This document shows, in pieces, positions 53,373 to 61,488 of a DNA stretch of 64,000 bases. A model generated the notes under the pieces. That model saw only the letters and a program-made list of their open reading frames with translations, made no database searches and was not told the origin of the DNA. The DNA comes from Spirochaetaceae bacterium (lineage in GTDB: Bacteria > Spirochaetota > Spirochaetia > DSM-27196 > PXBQ01): contig REEC01000117.1 in the NCBI GenBank assembly GCA_007695285.1, forward strand, positions 62,001 through 126,000, given 5' to 3'. The number at the start of each line of letters is the position of its first letter. The stretch's first letter is position 1. A program made the position numbers and the translations under genes.

Positions 53373-53945
53373 TCACTCCATCTTCCGAACAAAATCGGAC
53401 GCCGTCTCGATCGCGCGCGCGACACCGACGAACGTCATCGTCGCGCCGGAAACCGCGTCGGCGTCCGACGCGTCGAGTTGATCTTTTCGCGTCGGAACGG
53501 GTCGATCTCCACCGGTCCCGACAAACTTGTCCATGTATCCCGGCGCCTCTGCCTTCTTCCCAAGCCCCGGCGTCTCGAGGTTCTCCATCAACGTCGCGGC
53601 AAATACGGTGCCGTCGTCCCGCGAACCGACGAGCACCGCCATGTCGCCACCGTATCCGTCACCGATCACGCGGACGATGTACCCGTATAAGTCATCGTTC
53701 TCAAAAACCGGGAAAACCGCGCGAACAGCTCTGTGATCGTCGACCGGCATCACTTCGCCAACGCGTCGATGCTCGGCGATCCGGGAAAGCGCCTCGGCGA
53801 GCTCGCGTTCGCGGTTTCGGACGATAATCGGCGCGGTCACCGCGTTCACGAGCGCCAAAACGATTGCCGCGACGGTACAGATAATCGCGAGCCGCCCGCC
53901 GATTTCAAGCAGATTCCTCGCACCGTTCTTCCGAGGGTCACTCAT
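53373..53945 (-). CDS. rnfG: Rnf complex FMN subunit RnfG
   Basis: This 190-aa protein has one N-terminal membrane helix (about residues 15-38) and a periplasmic FMN-binding domain. The flavinylation motif SGAT-M-T (in DAVSGATMTFVG) near residue 170 carries the threonine that is linked to FMN by phosphodiester. GYGGDMAVLVG and LETPGLGKKAE are family stretches. A flavin transferase (ApbE) gene is not in this window. It overlaps rnfD by 8 nt. Confidence 0.92.
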   Translation of the reverse strand: MSDPRKNGARNLLEIGGRLAIICTVAAIVLALVNAVTAPIIVRNRERELAEALSRIAEHRRVGEVMPVDDHRAVRAVFPVFENDDLYGYIVRVIGDGYGGDMAVLVGSRDDGTVFAATLMENLETPGLGKKAEAPGYMDKFVGTGGDRPVPTRKDQLDASDADAVSGATMTFVGVARAIETASDFVRKME

Positions 53946-55044
53946 TTTTCGCCCTCACAACGCCGAATCGTTTCGGGCCGGTATACCTGTTGATCAATGG
54001 AACGAAAACGTTCATGACGATAATCGCGAGTGATGCGCCTTCCGGGAACGAACCGAAAAATCGAATCAAAAACGTCAACAGACCCGCGCCCACGCCGTAC
54101 ACGATCATCCCTCGTGCAGTTATCGGTGAAGTGACGATGTCGGTCGCCATGAAAAACACGGCGAGGATGAAACCGCCCGTTGTGACGTGAAAAAGAATGT
54201 CGCCGGCGAAGTACCCGGCCCCGTACGGCGTCCCGCCGAACACCCAGACAAGCACGGCGAACGATCCAAAGTACGAGGTCGGAATCTCCCAGGTGATTAT
54301 CCGGCGCGCGATGAGATACACCGACCCGAGCAGAAGCAGCATCGCCGAGACCTCGCCGATGCTGCCGGGAATATTTCCGATGAACGGGTCGATGTACCCG
54401 CCGGGAAGGTGCGCTCCAAATGGATTCAGGACGTTCGTATTGAGCCATGACGTCACGTTGACGTCGGCGACGCTTCGCGGGAACCCGATCGAGTCGAGAT
54501 ATCGGACGGGATTCAGGATCGGAACCGGCGATTCGACGACACCCGACTTCACGGCGCTCAGCATTGTCGCGCCGGTTACGCCGTCGAGCCCGGTGAGTGT
54601 CCGCGGCATACTCCAGTTTGTCATGTGCCCGGTCCACGAAAAAAAAACGAAGACGCGGCCGGCAAGAGCCGGATTCATCCAGTTACTGCCGAGCCCACCA
54701 AAGCTCCACTTCACAACCGCAATCGCGAACGCAGACGCGACGACAGGGATGTAGAGAGGAACCGCAGGCGGCATATTCATCCCGACCAGCAACCCGGTGA
54801 GAAACGCCGATCCGTCGGAGAGAGACCGTCGGTTGAACGCGAGTCCGATGAGAAACTCGACAGCAAGCGCCGAAAGCGTCGCGGCGGCAAGCACGCGAGC
54901 CGCGGTGAACCCGAAAACGTACACACCCCACGCGGCGGCGGGCGCCAGACACGCGGAGACGGCCCACATGACGTTCGCTGTCGACGCGGCGTCGTGGTAC
55001 TGAGGCGAGCTCGTAACGACCAGCTTGTGCTCCGCGGTACTCAC
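53938..55044 (-). CDS. rnfD: Rnf complex FMN-binding membrane subunit RnfD
   Basis: This 368-aa membrane protein, homologous to NqrB, has about ten helices. The flavinylation motif is TGATMLSAVKSG (SGAT-type Thr) near residue 170. The start is GTG 55044, overlapping the rnfC stop (GTGA) with AAGGGGGG just upstream. Longer in-frame readings extend into rnfC and are rejected. It is involved in ion translocation, Na+ or H+; which ion cannot be told from sequence by eye. Confidence 0.9.
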   Translation of the reverse strand: MSTAEHKLVVTSSPQYHDAASTANVMWAVSACLAPAAAWGVYVFGFTAARVLAAATLSALAVEFLIGLAFNRRSLSDGSAFLTGLLVGMNMPPAVPLYIPVVASAFAIAVVKWSFGGLGSNWMNPALAGRVFVFFSWTGHMTNWSMPRTLTGLDGVTGATMLSAVKSGVVESPVPILNPVRYLDSIGFPRSVADVNVTSWLNTNVLNPFGAHLPGGYIDPFIGNIPGSIGEVSAMLLLLGSVYLIARRIITWEIPTSYFGSFAVLVWVFGGTPYGAGYFAGDILFHVTTGGFILAVFFMATDIVTSPITARGMIVYGVGAGLLTFLIRFFGSFPEGASLAIIVMNVFVPLINRYTGPKRFGVVRAKNE

Positions 55045-56372
55045 TTGCCCCCCTTCTTTTTCCGAGCCATTCGTTTCCCAATCCTGAGGCCCTGAACCAA
55101 CGGAATGTGCGCCGGGCACGAGTACGCACAGCAGCCACACTCACGACAATCCATCAGACCACCGTCGACCGCGCGCGCGTACTCGGCGTGTTCGATCAGC
55201 TTGTATAGAGACGTCGGTTGCAGGCCGATCGGGCACGCGCGCACACACCGTCCGCACTGAATACACGGAGTCTGTGGCGCGGCGTGAATCTCGCGACTCG
55301 TCAACGCGAGAATGCCCGAGGTGCCTTTTGTGACCGGTGTATCGAGGTCATACACCGTGAAACCCATCATCGGTCCACCTGCGACGATCTTCGCGGGTAT
55401 TCTGGAAAAACCGCCGCACTCTTCGATCAAATCGCCGAACGATGTGCCGATACGGGCTTTCAAATTCGCGGGATTCCGAATCGCACCACCCGTGACGGTG
55501 ACGACACGCTCGATGACGGGCTTTCCGTGCGCGACCGCTTCGTACATCGCAAAGAGCGTCCCCACGTTCGACGCGACCGCCCCTACGTCGATCGGGAGCC
55601 CACCGGACGGGACTTCACGACCGGTGATCGCCTTGATCAACTGCTTCTCGTCTCCCTGCGGATACTTCAACTTGAGGGGAACAACGCGGTACGGAAGCCG
55701 CTGTGCGCGGATCACTTTCTCGATCGCGCGCGCGGCGTCCATCTTGTTCGTCTCGATACCGATCACGACGTTCTTCGGCTTCAGGATGCGCTCGGCGATA
55801 CGAAGACCTTCGACAACGCCTTCGGCACGCTCGAGCATCAGCCGGTGATCGGCCGAGAGGTACGGCTCGCACTCGGTTCCGTTCAAAATAAGGTACTCGG
55901 CGACCGCACCCTTCGGGAGCGAGTACTTCACGTGCGTCGGGAACGTCGCACCGCCCATGCCGACAACACCCATCTCGGTGACCACCGACAACAGTTCCTC
56001 GGGGCTCTTGCCGGACCAGTCCTCGTGCTCGCTTTCCTTTCCGAGACGATCGAACTCACCGGTCAACTCGATCGCAATCGCGGCGGTGCGGACACCGTTC
56101 GGAAGCGTGATCTCGTCTATCGATTTCACGATTCCAGGGATCGGCGAGTGAATCTGAGCCGAAACGAAACCCGCGGCTTTCCCGATCAACATACCTTCGC
56201 GGACGGTGTCGCCGGGTTTCACGAGCGCTTCGGCCGGCGCCCCGATGTGTTGCTGTAACGGTACACGGCAGAGAGACGGTATCGCGGCGTTCCAGAGTTG
56301 CTTTGCGCGCGTGTGTTCTTTTCTCTCGTATGGATGTATGCCCCCCTTCGGGAACGACTTTGTCAGTGTCAT
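55041..56372 (-). CDS. rnfC: Rnf complex NADH-binding subunit RnfC
   Basis: This 443-aa peripheral subunit oxidises or reduces NAD(H). The N-terminal GGIHPYERKEHTR and a biotinyl-lipoyl-like beta domain (to about residue 95) are followed by a NuoF-like fold with GMGGATFPTHVK. Two [4Fe-4S] motifs lie at the C-terminus (CIQCGRCVRACPIG and CRECGCCAYSCPAH). It overlaps the upstream membrane-protein gene by 4 nt. Confidence 0.94.
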   Translation of the reverse strand: MTLTKSFPKGGIHPYERKEHTRAKQLWNAAIPSLCRVPLQQHIGAPAEALVKPGDTVREGMLIGKAAGFVSAQIHSPIPGIVKSIDEITLPNGVRTAAIAIELTGEFDRLGKESEHEDWSGKSPEELLSVVTEMGVVGMGGATFPTHVKYSLPKGAVAEYLILNGTECEPYLSADHRLMLERAEGVVEGLRIAERILKPKNVVIGIETNKMDAARAIEKVIRAQRLPYRVVPLKLKYPQGDEKQLIKAITGREVPSGGLPIDVGAVASNVGTLFAMYEAVAHGKPVIERVVTVTGGAIRNPANLKARIGTSFGDLIEECGGFSRIPAKIVAGGPMMGFTVYDLDTPVTKGTSGILALTSREIHAAPQTPCIQCGRCVRACPIGLQPTSLYKLIEHAEYARAVDGGLMDCRECGCCAYSCPAHIPLVQGLRIGKRMARKKKGGK

Positions 56373-57961
56373 GCGGCTTGTCTCTTTCTCCTCACTGTTG
56401 AACCTTCGATCCGAACTCGAACGTGAGAAACCATTCCGAAGCTCCCGGCCGGAAACGGCGAGAAGAGCAGGATCATCAGCGCAGTATGGCTTATTTGATG
56501 TGAACGCGGCCAGTATATAGTGGGCGATTGGCGGACAACAACCCCGTTCGGAGTGTTTTGGTCAAGAAAGATGTCGTGCATCCCACGGTCGCGGGTGAGC
56601 ACCGACGCGAGCCAGGCATCGTCGTACACGATCGGTGTGTACTCGGTACGTTCGACACTTTCACCTCGGCGTTCGTACAACGGCACCGTCACCGCATCGC
56701 CGGCGGTCGGAACACCGAACGTCCGCGCGTACATGAACCCGTCGTGGAATGCGCGATGAGCGAGGTAATCGGCAAGATCCGGAAGCGCGTCCGCAGGACG
56801 GTACCGCGCGAGAGCGCCGATTCCGGAAAAGCTGAGCTCAGACGCGGCGGCATACGAGACTGGTTGCGGAAACGCGACCGTGCGAGACGGTAAAATGAAC
56901 CCGTGAGCGAGCGGCGTCGCAACGAGAACCAAAAAGATCGCAGCGACGGCCGCGCCGGACAGACCCGAAACGGGTCGTGCGTACCGCGTACCGGTCAGAA
57001 TCGGCACGGGCGCGAAGACTCGGTGTTCCTCGTTATGTAACTTGCGCTCAATCAAGACGGCGACGACGACCGAGACCGCGATCAAACCGATAATCGGCGG
57101 AATAACCGACACGACCGCCGCCGGAGATCGACTCGCGACGTAACCGACGACCGCCGGGAGCGCAACCGCCGCGTAGACGTATCGTGCGCCGCGACCGTCG
57201 GGCGCGGCGCGTCGGCCGTACCGGATCCGGTGCTCGAGAGCGGGGAATCCACGGTCGATGACAAGAGCCCAGGCAAAGAACGCAACCCCGACGAGCACGA
57301 ACGTGTACGCCCCACCCATGAACACGGCGGCAAGACACGGAATCCCGCCGAAACCTATGAATACCCGTCGCCGGACACCACCGACCGCAAGCGCGATCAG
57401 CATCAGAGCGAACGCTCCGGCGTACACGACACCGTCGTCAAAACTCCACTCGACGAGAAACCACTTGGTCGTGACGCCGCTCAGCGCACGACGAATGTTC
57501 TGATGCACTCTGAACGGATGATCGTCGGTCGCGACATAGTACACCGCGTGCGTCTGCACCCCATCGTACGCGGTGAAAAACATCGGAAGCCCGCGGAGAT
57601 ACGGATCGTAGCGCGGATCGTGCGGTGAGAACCGTTTGGGAAGGTCGGCGACCGTGATTCGCGCAAGCGCCCCGAAATCGTTGTACGTCGCGTACGTCGA
57701 ACTCGGCGCGCGGACGTCGTCGTACCCGACCAGCGTGAGCCTTTCGAGAACATCGGATTCGGAGTGGTCACCGGCGACCAGCAGCATCGCGTATCCCGAC
57801 CAGAGTTGTTTCTCTGCGCGCGCGGCAGGAGCGAGAAACGGAACGACCACCGCCGCAAAAAAGAAAATCCCACCGACGGCGAGAATGACGATTCGACGCG
57901 CTACCCTTTTTTTCACCATAGCCTGATAGTGCTCACCGGAGCGGAACGATTTTTTTGTCAC
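56369..57961 (-). CDS. Polytopic membrane protein upstream of rnfC
   Basis: This protein of up to 530 aa has an N-terminal membrane helix (about residues 22-48) and a periplasmic region (about 50-165). A block of six to eight helices (about 170-370) and a second soluble region of about 150 aa at the C-terminus follow. I find no catalytic motif. Start options are GTG 57961, which overlaps the PAP2 stop (GTGA), and ATG 57919; the first is used because of coupling. It sits between PAP2 and rnfC with overlaps on both sides, so it may assist Rnf assembly or signalling, but this is inference from position only. Confidence 0.7.
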   Translation of the reverse strand: MTKKSFRSGEHYQAMVKKRVARRIVILAVGGIFFFAAVVVPFLAPAARAEKQLWSGYAMLLVAGDHSESDVLERLTLVGYDDVRAPSSTYATYNDFGALARITVADLPKRFSPHDPRYDPYLRGLPMFFTAYDGVQTHAVYYVATDDHPFRVHQNIRRALSGVTTKWFLVEWSFDDGVVYAGAFALMLIALAVGGVRRRVFIGFGGIPCLAAVFMGGAYTFVLVGVAFFAWALVIDRGFPALEHRIRYGRRAAPDGRGARYVYAAVALPAVVGYVASRSPAAVVSVIPPIIGLIAVSVVVAVLIERKLHNEEHRVFAPVPILTGTRYARPVSGLSGAAVAAIFLVLVATPLAHGFILPSRTVAFPQPVSYAAASELSFSGIGALARYRPADALPDLADYLAHRAFHDGFMYARTFGVPTAGDAVTVPLYERRGESVERTEYTPIVYDDAWLASVLTRDRGMHDIFLDQNTPNGVVVRQSPTIYWPRSHQISHTALMILLFSPFPAGSFGMVSHVRVRIEGSTVRRKRQAA

Positions 57962-58437
57962 AAGATGCTGAATGCGACGGCGATAAAGAACCCCAACAAC
58001 ACGCCGATCGAGACTTCGGTCGGCGTATGACCGTTGACCTCTTTCACGGGCCGGAACCGAACGCCGAAACGCTCGGATAACTCCTGTCCGAGCGAGTTCA
58101 TCGCGTGCGCCTGATCACCCGCTGCTCGACGCACACCGAGTGCATCCCGGATGATGAGTATCCCATAAAACAACGCGAGTGTGAACAACGGCGTGTTGAT
58201 CCCGTGGCGGAACCCGATCGAGGTCGCAAGCGCCGTGACGAGCGCTGAGTGGCTCGACGGCATCCCTCCGGTCTTCCAGAAAATCGTAGTCATCAACTCG
58301 CGCGACGACCGGTGTCGCGCACGAATCGCGTCTATGAGCGACTTCAGGAGTTGCGCGATAAACCAACTGAAGAAGGCCGAGAGAAAAATCCTGTTGCCGA
58401 GCATCCCGAAGAGTTGGTTCCATGCGTGCGAGCCCAT
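57958..58437 (-). CDS. Divergent PAP2-family membrane protein (YuiD-like)
   Basis: This 159-aa membrane protein has the divergent PAP2 signature TGGMPSSHSALVTALATSIG and a late GHTPTEVSIGVLLG helix. Relatives are poorly characterised; an acid-phosphatase-like or lipid-phosphatase role is assumed. The start is ATG 58437 (MGSHAWNQL); longer readings add a basic, unrelated extension. The promoter-like TTGACA/CAAACT pair lies just before it. It is the first gene of the rnf transcript. Confidence 0.8.
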   Translation of the reverse strand: MGSHAWNQLFGMLGNRIFLSAFFSWFIAQLLKSLIDAIRARHRSSRELMTTIFWKTGGMPSSHSALVTALATSIGFRHGINTPLFTLALFYGILIIRDALGVRRAAGDQAHAMNSLGQELSERFGVRFRPVKEVNGHTPTEVSIGVLLGFFIAVAFSIL

Positions 58438-58446
58438 AGCCGCCAC

Positions 58447-58475
58447 AGTTTGGGGCGGTAATGTGCGTTTGTCAA
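58447..58475 (-). promoter_or_regulatory. Candidate promoter of the PAP2-rnf operon
   Basis: On the minus strand a perfect TTGACA (58475-58470), 17 nt, and a weak CAAACT (58452-58447) end 9 nt before ATG 58437. The poor -10 lowers confidence. Confidence 0.4.
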
Positions 58476-58555
58476 GGCCGCGTTTTTCTGCCGACACCTC
58501 GACAAACCGCACGATACGCCGTACAGTGGCCGCAACACCGGTAAAAAGGGTTCTC

Positions 58556-60208
58556 ATGTTCCGCACCTTCCTTGGTCCGACTGTTTCGGTTTCGACGCTC
58601 CTGCTTTCGACGATTGCGATCGCTTTCGGAGTCGTGCCGGCGGTTCTCGCGCAGGACCGCGCGTACGAAACCACTGTCCCGGAGATCTCGGTCCGTTACT
58701 ACGGTGAGACGGGATGCGCGCACTGCGACGTGTTCGAGACGATCACGGTCCCGCGGCTCGAGGGCGAGTTCGACGTCGCGATCACCGTCGAGTCGTTCGA
58801 TATCTTCCGCCCGGACGCCCGGCGCGATGTAGCGGATCTGCTCGAATCACTCGGACAGGAGTACAGAATCTTTCCGGTTCTGGTTATCGGCAACAATGCG
58901 TATCAGGGGAATCGTGCGATCGAAGAAAACTTTGCCCGCGAGCTGGAACACATCGTCGAAACGGGCGAGTTTCTACCGGCGCACCGGTCATCGGGCACAG
59001 AACACGATCCGGAGCGCGTGGCGTCGCCCGAGACAGCCGCAGGACCGGTTGAAACACCGGTTTTCCGATACTTCTGGGCCGAGGGCTGCCCCGCGTGCGC
59101 GCGCGCCGCGCCTTTTGTCGACGAGATCGAGACCCGATTCCCCGAGATACCCGTCGAGCGATACGAGGTTTCAGGCGATCGTCGCAATCTGCTGTTGTAC
59201 GTCGAAACCGCGGCGCAGCACGGCATTCAAGCGGCGTCCGTTCCGGCGTTTTTCCTCGGCGATCGACACTGGCTCGGTTTCAACGCGACGATCGAGACCA
59301 CGATCCGCGCGACGATCGCCGAAACGGCGGCGAATACGCGCGCGCGTACCGCGACTACGGTGTCACAACCGGACGGACCACTCGCTATCACACTGCCCGT
59401 GATCGGTCGGGTTGACGTCGACGCGTTGCCGGCGTTCGTCGTAACGGCCGCGATCGCGTTCGTCGACGGCTTCAACCCGTGCTCGCTCTGGGTCCTGACG
59501 TTCCTGATCGGTCTGATCGTTCGAACCGGCTCGCGCGTACGCACGATCGGCGTCGGGTTGGTCTTTCTTGTCGTGACCGCCGGCGTTTACGGGTTGTTCA
59601 TGCTCGGTGTCTTCACGGTACTCGGTCGGGTTGCCGGGCTGTTCGCGGTTCGAATGGTCGTCGCGTTGCTCGCGATTTCGATGGGTCTGATCAATGCAAA
59701 AGACTACTTCGCGTTCAAACGCGGCCCGTCGCTCACGATCTCCGACCGATTCCACGCACCGATCGCGCGTCTGGGTCGTTCGATTTTCGAGAAGAGCGGC
59801 TCGCCGATCGCCGTCGTGCTCGTGACGACGGTGTTTGCGTTCGGGATCGCCGTTGTCGAACTGCCGTGCACCGCCGGGTTCCCGGTTATCTGGGCGCAGT
59901 ACGTCGCGTCGATCGGCGCCGCGGGCGCGGCGTTCGCGACGCTGTTTGGGTTATACCTGCTCGTGTACCTTTCGATCGAGATTATCGTGGTCGCCGTCGC
60001 GGTCGTTACGATGAACCGAGTCGCTTTCGGCGAGCGACGCGCGCGTTTGATCAAACTCGTCGGCGGCACCGTGATGATCGCGCTCGGTCTCGCGTATCTC
60101 CTCTTTCCCGACGCGACGCACACAATGGCCGGCGTCGCGCTCGTATTTGCGGTCGCGGCGGCCGCCGCCGCTGCTATCCACCTCGTTTTCAGGCGTTCGA
60201 TCGCGTAA
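58556..60208 (+). CDS. Two thioredoxin-like domains fused to a CcdA/DsbD-like membrane domain
   Basis: This 550-aa protein starts at ATG 58556 with AAAGGG upstream and a signal peptide to about residue 32 (AVLAQD). The first thioredoxin/glutaredoxin-like domain has C54-AH-C57, and the second C178-PA-C181. A membrane domain of about seven helices (from about 290) contains the two isolated cysteines C309 (FNPCSLWVL) and C438 (ELPCTAGFP) typical of CcdA/DsbD. It should carry reducing equivalents from cytoplasmic thioredoxin across the membrane to periplasmic disulfides. The fused order (two soluble domains first) differs from E. coli DsbD. Confidence 0.85.
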   Translation: MFRTFLGPTVSVSTLLLSTIAIAFGVVPAVLAQDRAYETTVPEISVRYYGETGCAHCDVFETITVPRLEGEFDVAITVESFDIFRPDARRDVADLLESLGQEYRIFPVLVIGNNAYQGNRAIEENFARELEHIVETGEFLPAHRSSGTEHDPERVASPETAAGPVETPVFRYFWAEGCPACARAAPFVDEIETRFPEIPVERYEVSGDRRNLLLYVETAAQHGIQAASVPAFFLGDRHWLGFNATIETTIRATIAETAANTRARTATTVSQPDGPLAITLPVIGRVDVDALPAFVVTAAIAFVDGFNPCSLWVLTFLIGLIVRTGSRVRTIGVGLVFLVVTAGVYGLFMLGVFTVLGRVAGLFAVRMVVALLAISMGLINAKDYFAFKRGPSLTISDRFHAPIARLGRSIFEKSGSPIAVVLVTTVFAFGIAVVELPCTAGFPVIWAQYVASIGAAGAAFATLFGLYLLVYLSIEIIVVAVAVVTMNRVAFGERRARLIKLVGGTVMIALGLAYLLFPDATHTMAGVALVFAVAAAAAAAIHLVFRRSIA

Positions 60209-60253
60209 CCGGTATGGTCGAAATCGCGTCAAACCGGTACAGTAGCTCTCCAT

Positions 60254-61432
60254 ATGGACGCTCTTAACGTTGCAGTAATCGGGTGCGGAGTGATTGGACG
60301 CGTGCACGCGTGGTCGCTCGCGGCTCTTGCGGGTGCAAATCCCACCCTTCTGGTCGATATACGCCGCGACCGGGCCGAACGGCTCGCGGCCGATCTCGTC
60401 TCGGCTTTTCCGGGGCTCGCGAAGCCGAGCATAGCGGTCTCGGCCGACGCGGTTTGGGGACGCGCGGACATCGACGCCGTGACGATCGCGCTGCCGCACT
60501 ACGAACACCGTGAACCGTTTGAGAACGCGGTCGAAGCGCGGAAAGCCGTGATCTGCGAAAAACCGTACGCGACGTCGATGCAGGACCTGATCCGGATGCG
60601 CGCCGCCGCCGACGCGGCAACGGTCCCGACGATGGGCGTTTTTCAGCACCGCTACTCGCCACTCGCGCGATTCATCCACCGGTCGATCCGCTCGGGCAGC
60701 CTCGGACGCGTTCAAAAAGTCGAGATCGACTTTGCGTGTCGCCGCGACGAGTCGTACTACGACTCAGAGCAGTGGCGCGGTGTGTGGAAGACCGAAGGGG
60801 GATCGCTCCTGATCAACCAGGCGATCCACACGATCGACCTCGCGATCTTTTTTCTCGGTGACCCGGCGTGGGTCTCCGGTCGCGTCGAACGGCGGTGGGT
60901 CCCGAACATCGAGACCGAAGACTGGGCCGATGGATCGTTCGGATACGAACCGGGTTGCCCGTGGCTCGGCCCCGAGGCTGTCGTCTCATTGCACGCCGAG
61001 AACCGGCTCGACGCCGGATGGCAGCCACGCATGGTCATCACGACGGACGCCGGCAGCATCGAACTCAACGGTAGCGACACAGTCACGTCGTGCTCCGTCG
61101 GTGACGCCGACTGGATGAAGGCGCTCGACGCATCGTGCCGGGAGGATCTGCGTCTGCCGGCTCTGCCGGGCAAATCAGACTACTCGGACCTGCACACCGC
61201 GCAGTTCCGCGACTTCATCGCGTGGGTTCACGCTACGCGGAACGGCTCCGGTCCGGAATCCGCAGACCCGTACGAGCCGTGGGTAGGATTTTCCGGCGGC
61301 TCGATCACGAACGAACTCGTACTCGCGTTCTACACTTCGGCGGCGAAGGCCGCGCGCGTCATACTGCCGCTCGAGCGCGAGCAGTACCCGATCGAAATGA
61401 CCGCGCGCCTCGCGAACGTCGTCTCCGAGTAA
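60254..61432 (+). CDS. Gfo/Idh/MocA-family oxidoreductase
   Basis: This 392-aa NAD(P)-dependent sugar or polyol dehydrogenase-like enzyme has an N-terminal Rossmann fold VAVIGCGVIGRVHAWSL and the family motif CEKPYATS near residue 97. QHRYSP and GGSLLINQAIHTIDLAIFFLG carry the substrate-site His/Asp. The substrate cannot be told. ATG 60254 lies about 10 nt after a TACAGT -10-like box (60238-60243), with no ribosome site. It is probably monocistronic. Confidence 0.85.
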   Translation: MDALNVAVIGCGVIGRVHAWSLAALAGANPTLLVDIRRDRAERLAADLVSAFPGLAKPSIAVSADAVWGRADIDAVTIALPHYEHREPFENAVEARKAVICEKPYATSMQDLIRMRAAADAATVPTMGVFQHRYSPLARFIHRSIRSGSLGRVQKVEIDFACRRDESYYDSEQWRGVWKTEGGSLLINQAIHTIDLAIFFLGDPAWVSGRVERRWVPNIETEDWADGSFGYEPGCPWLGPEAVVSLHAENRLDAGWQPRMVITTDAGSIELNGSDTVTSCSVGDADWMKALDASCREDLRLPALPGKSDYSDLHTAQFRDFIAWVHATRNGSGPESADPYEPWVGFSGGSITNELVLAFYTSAAKAARVILPLEREQYPIEMTARLANVVSE

Positions 61433-61488
61433 AACCGCAAAGCCGATCACCGCGGCGACGGCCGGGTCGGAGGGTACCGATAGAGAGG

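Noticed and set aside
55045-55140. N-terminal extension of rnfD up to 55140
   Set aside because: The extension lies inside rnfC in another frame; GTG 55044 overlaps the rnfC stop with a strong ribosome site.
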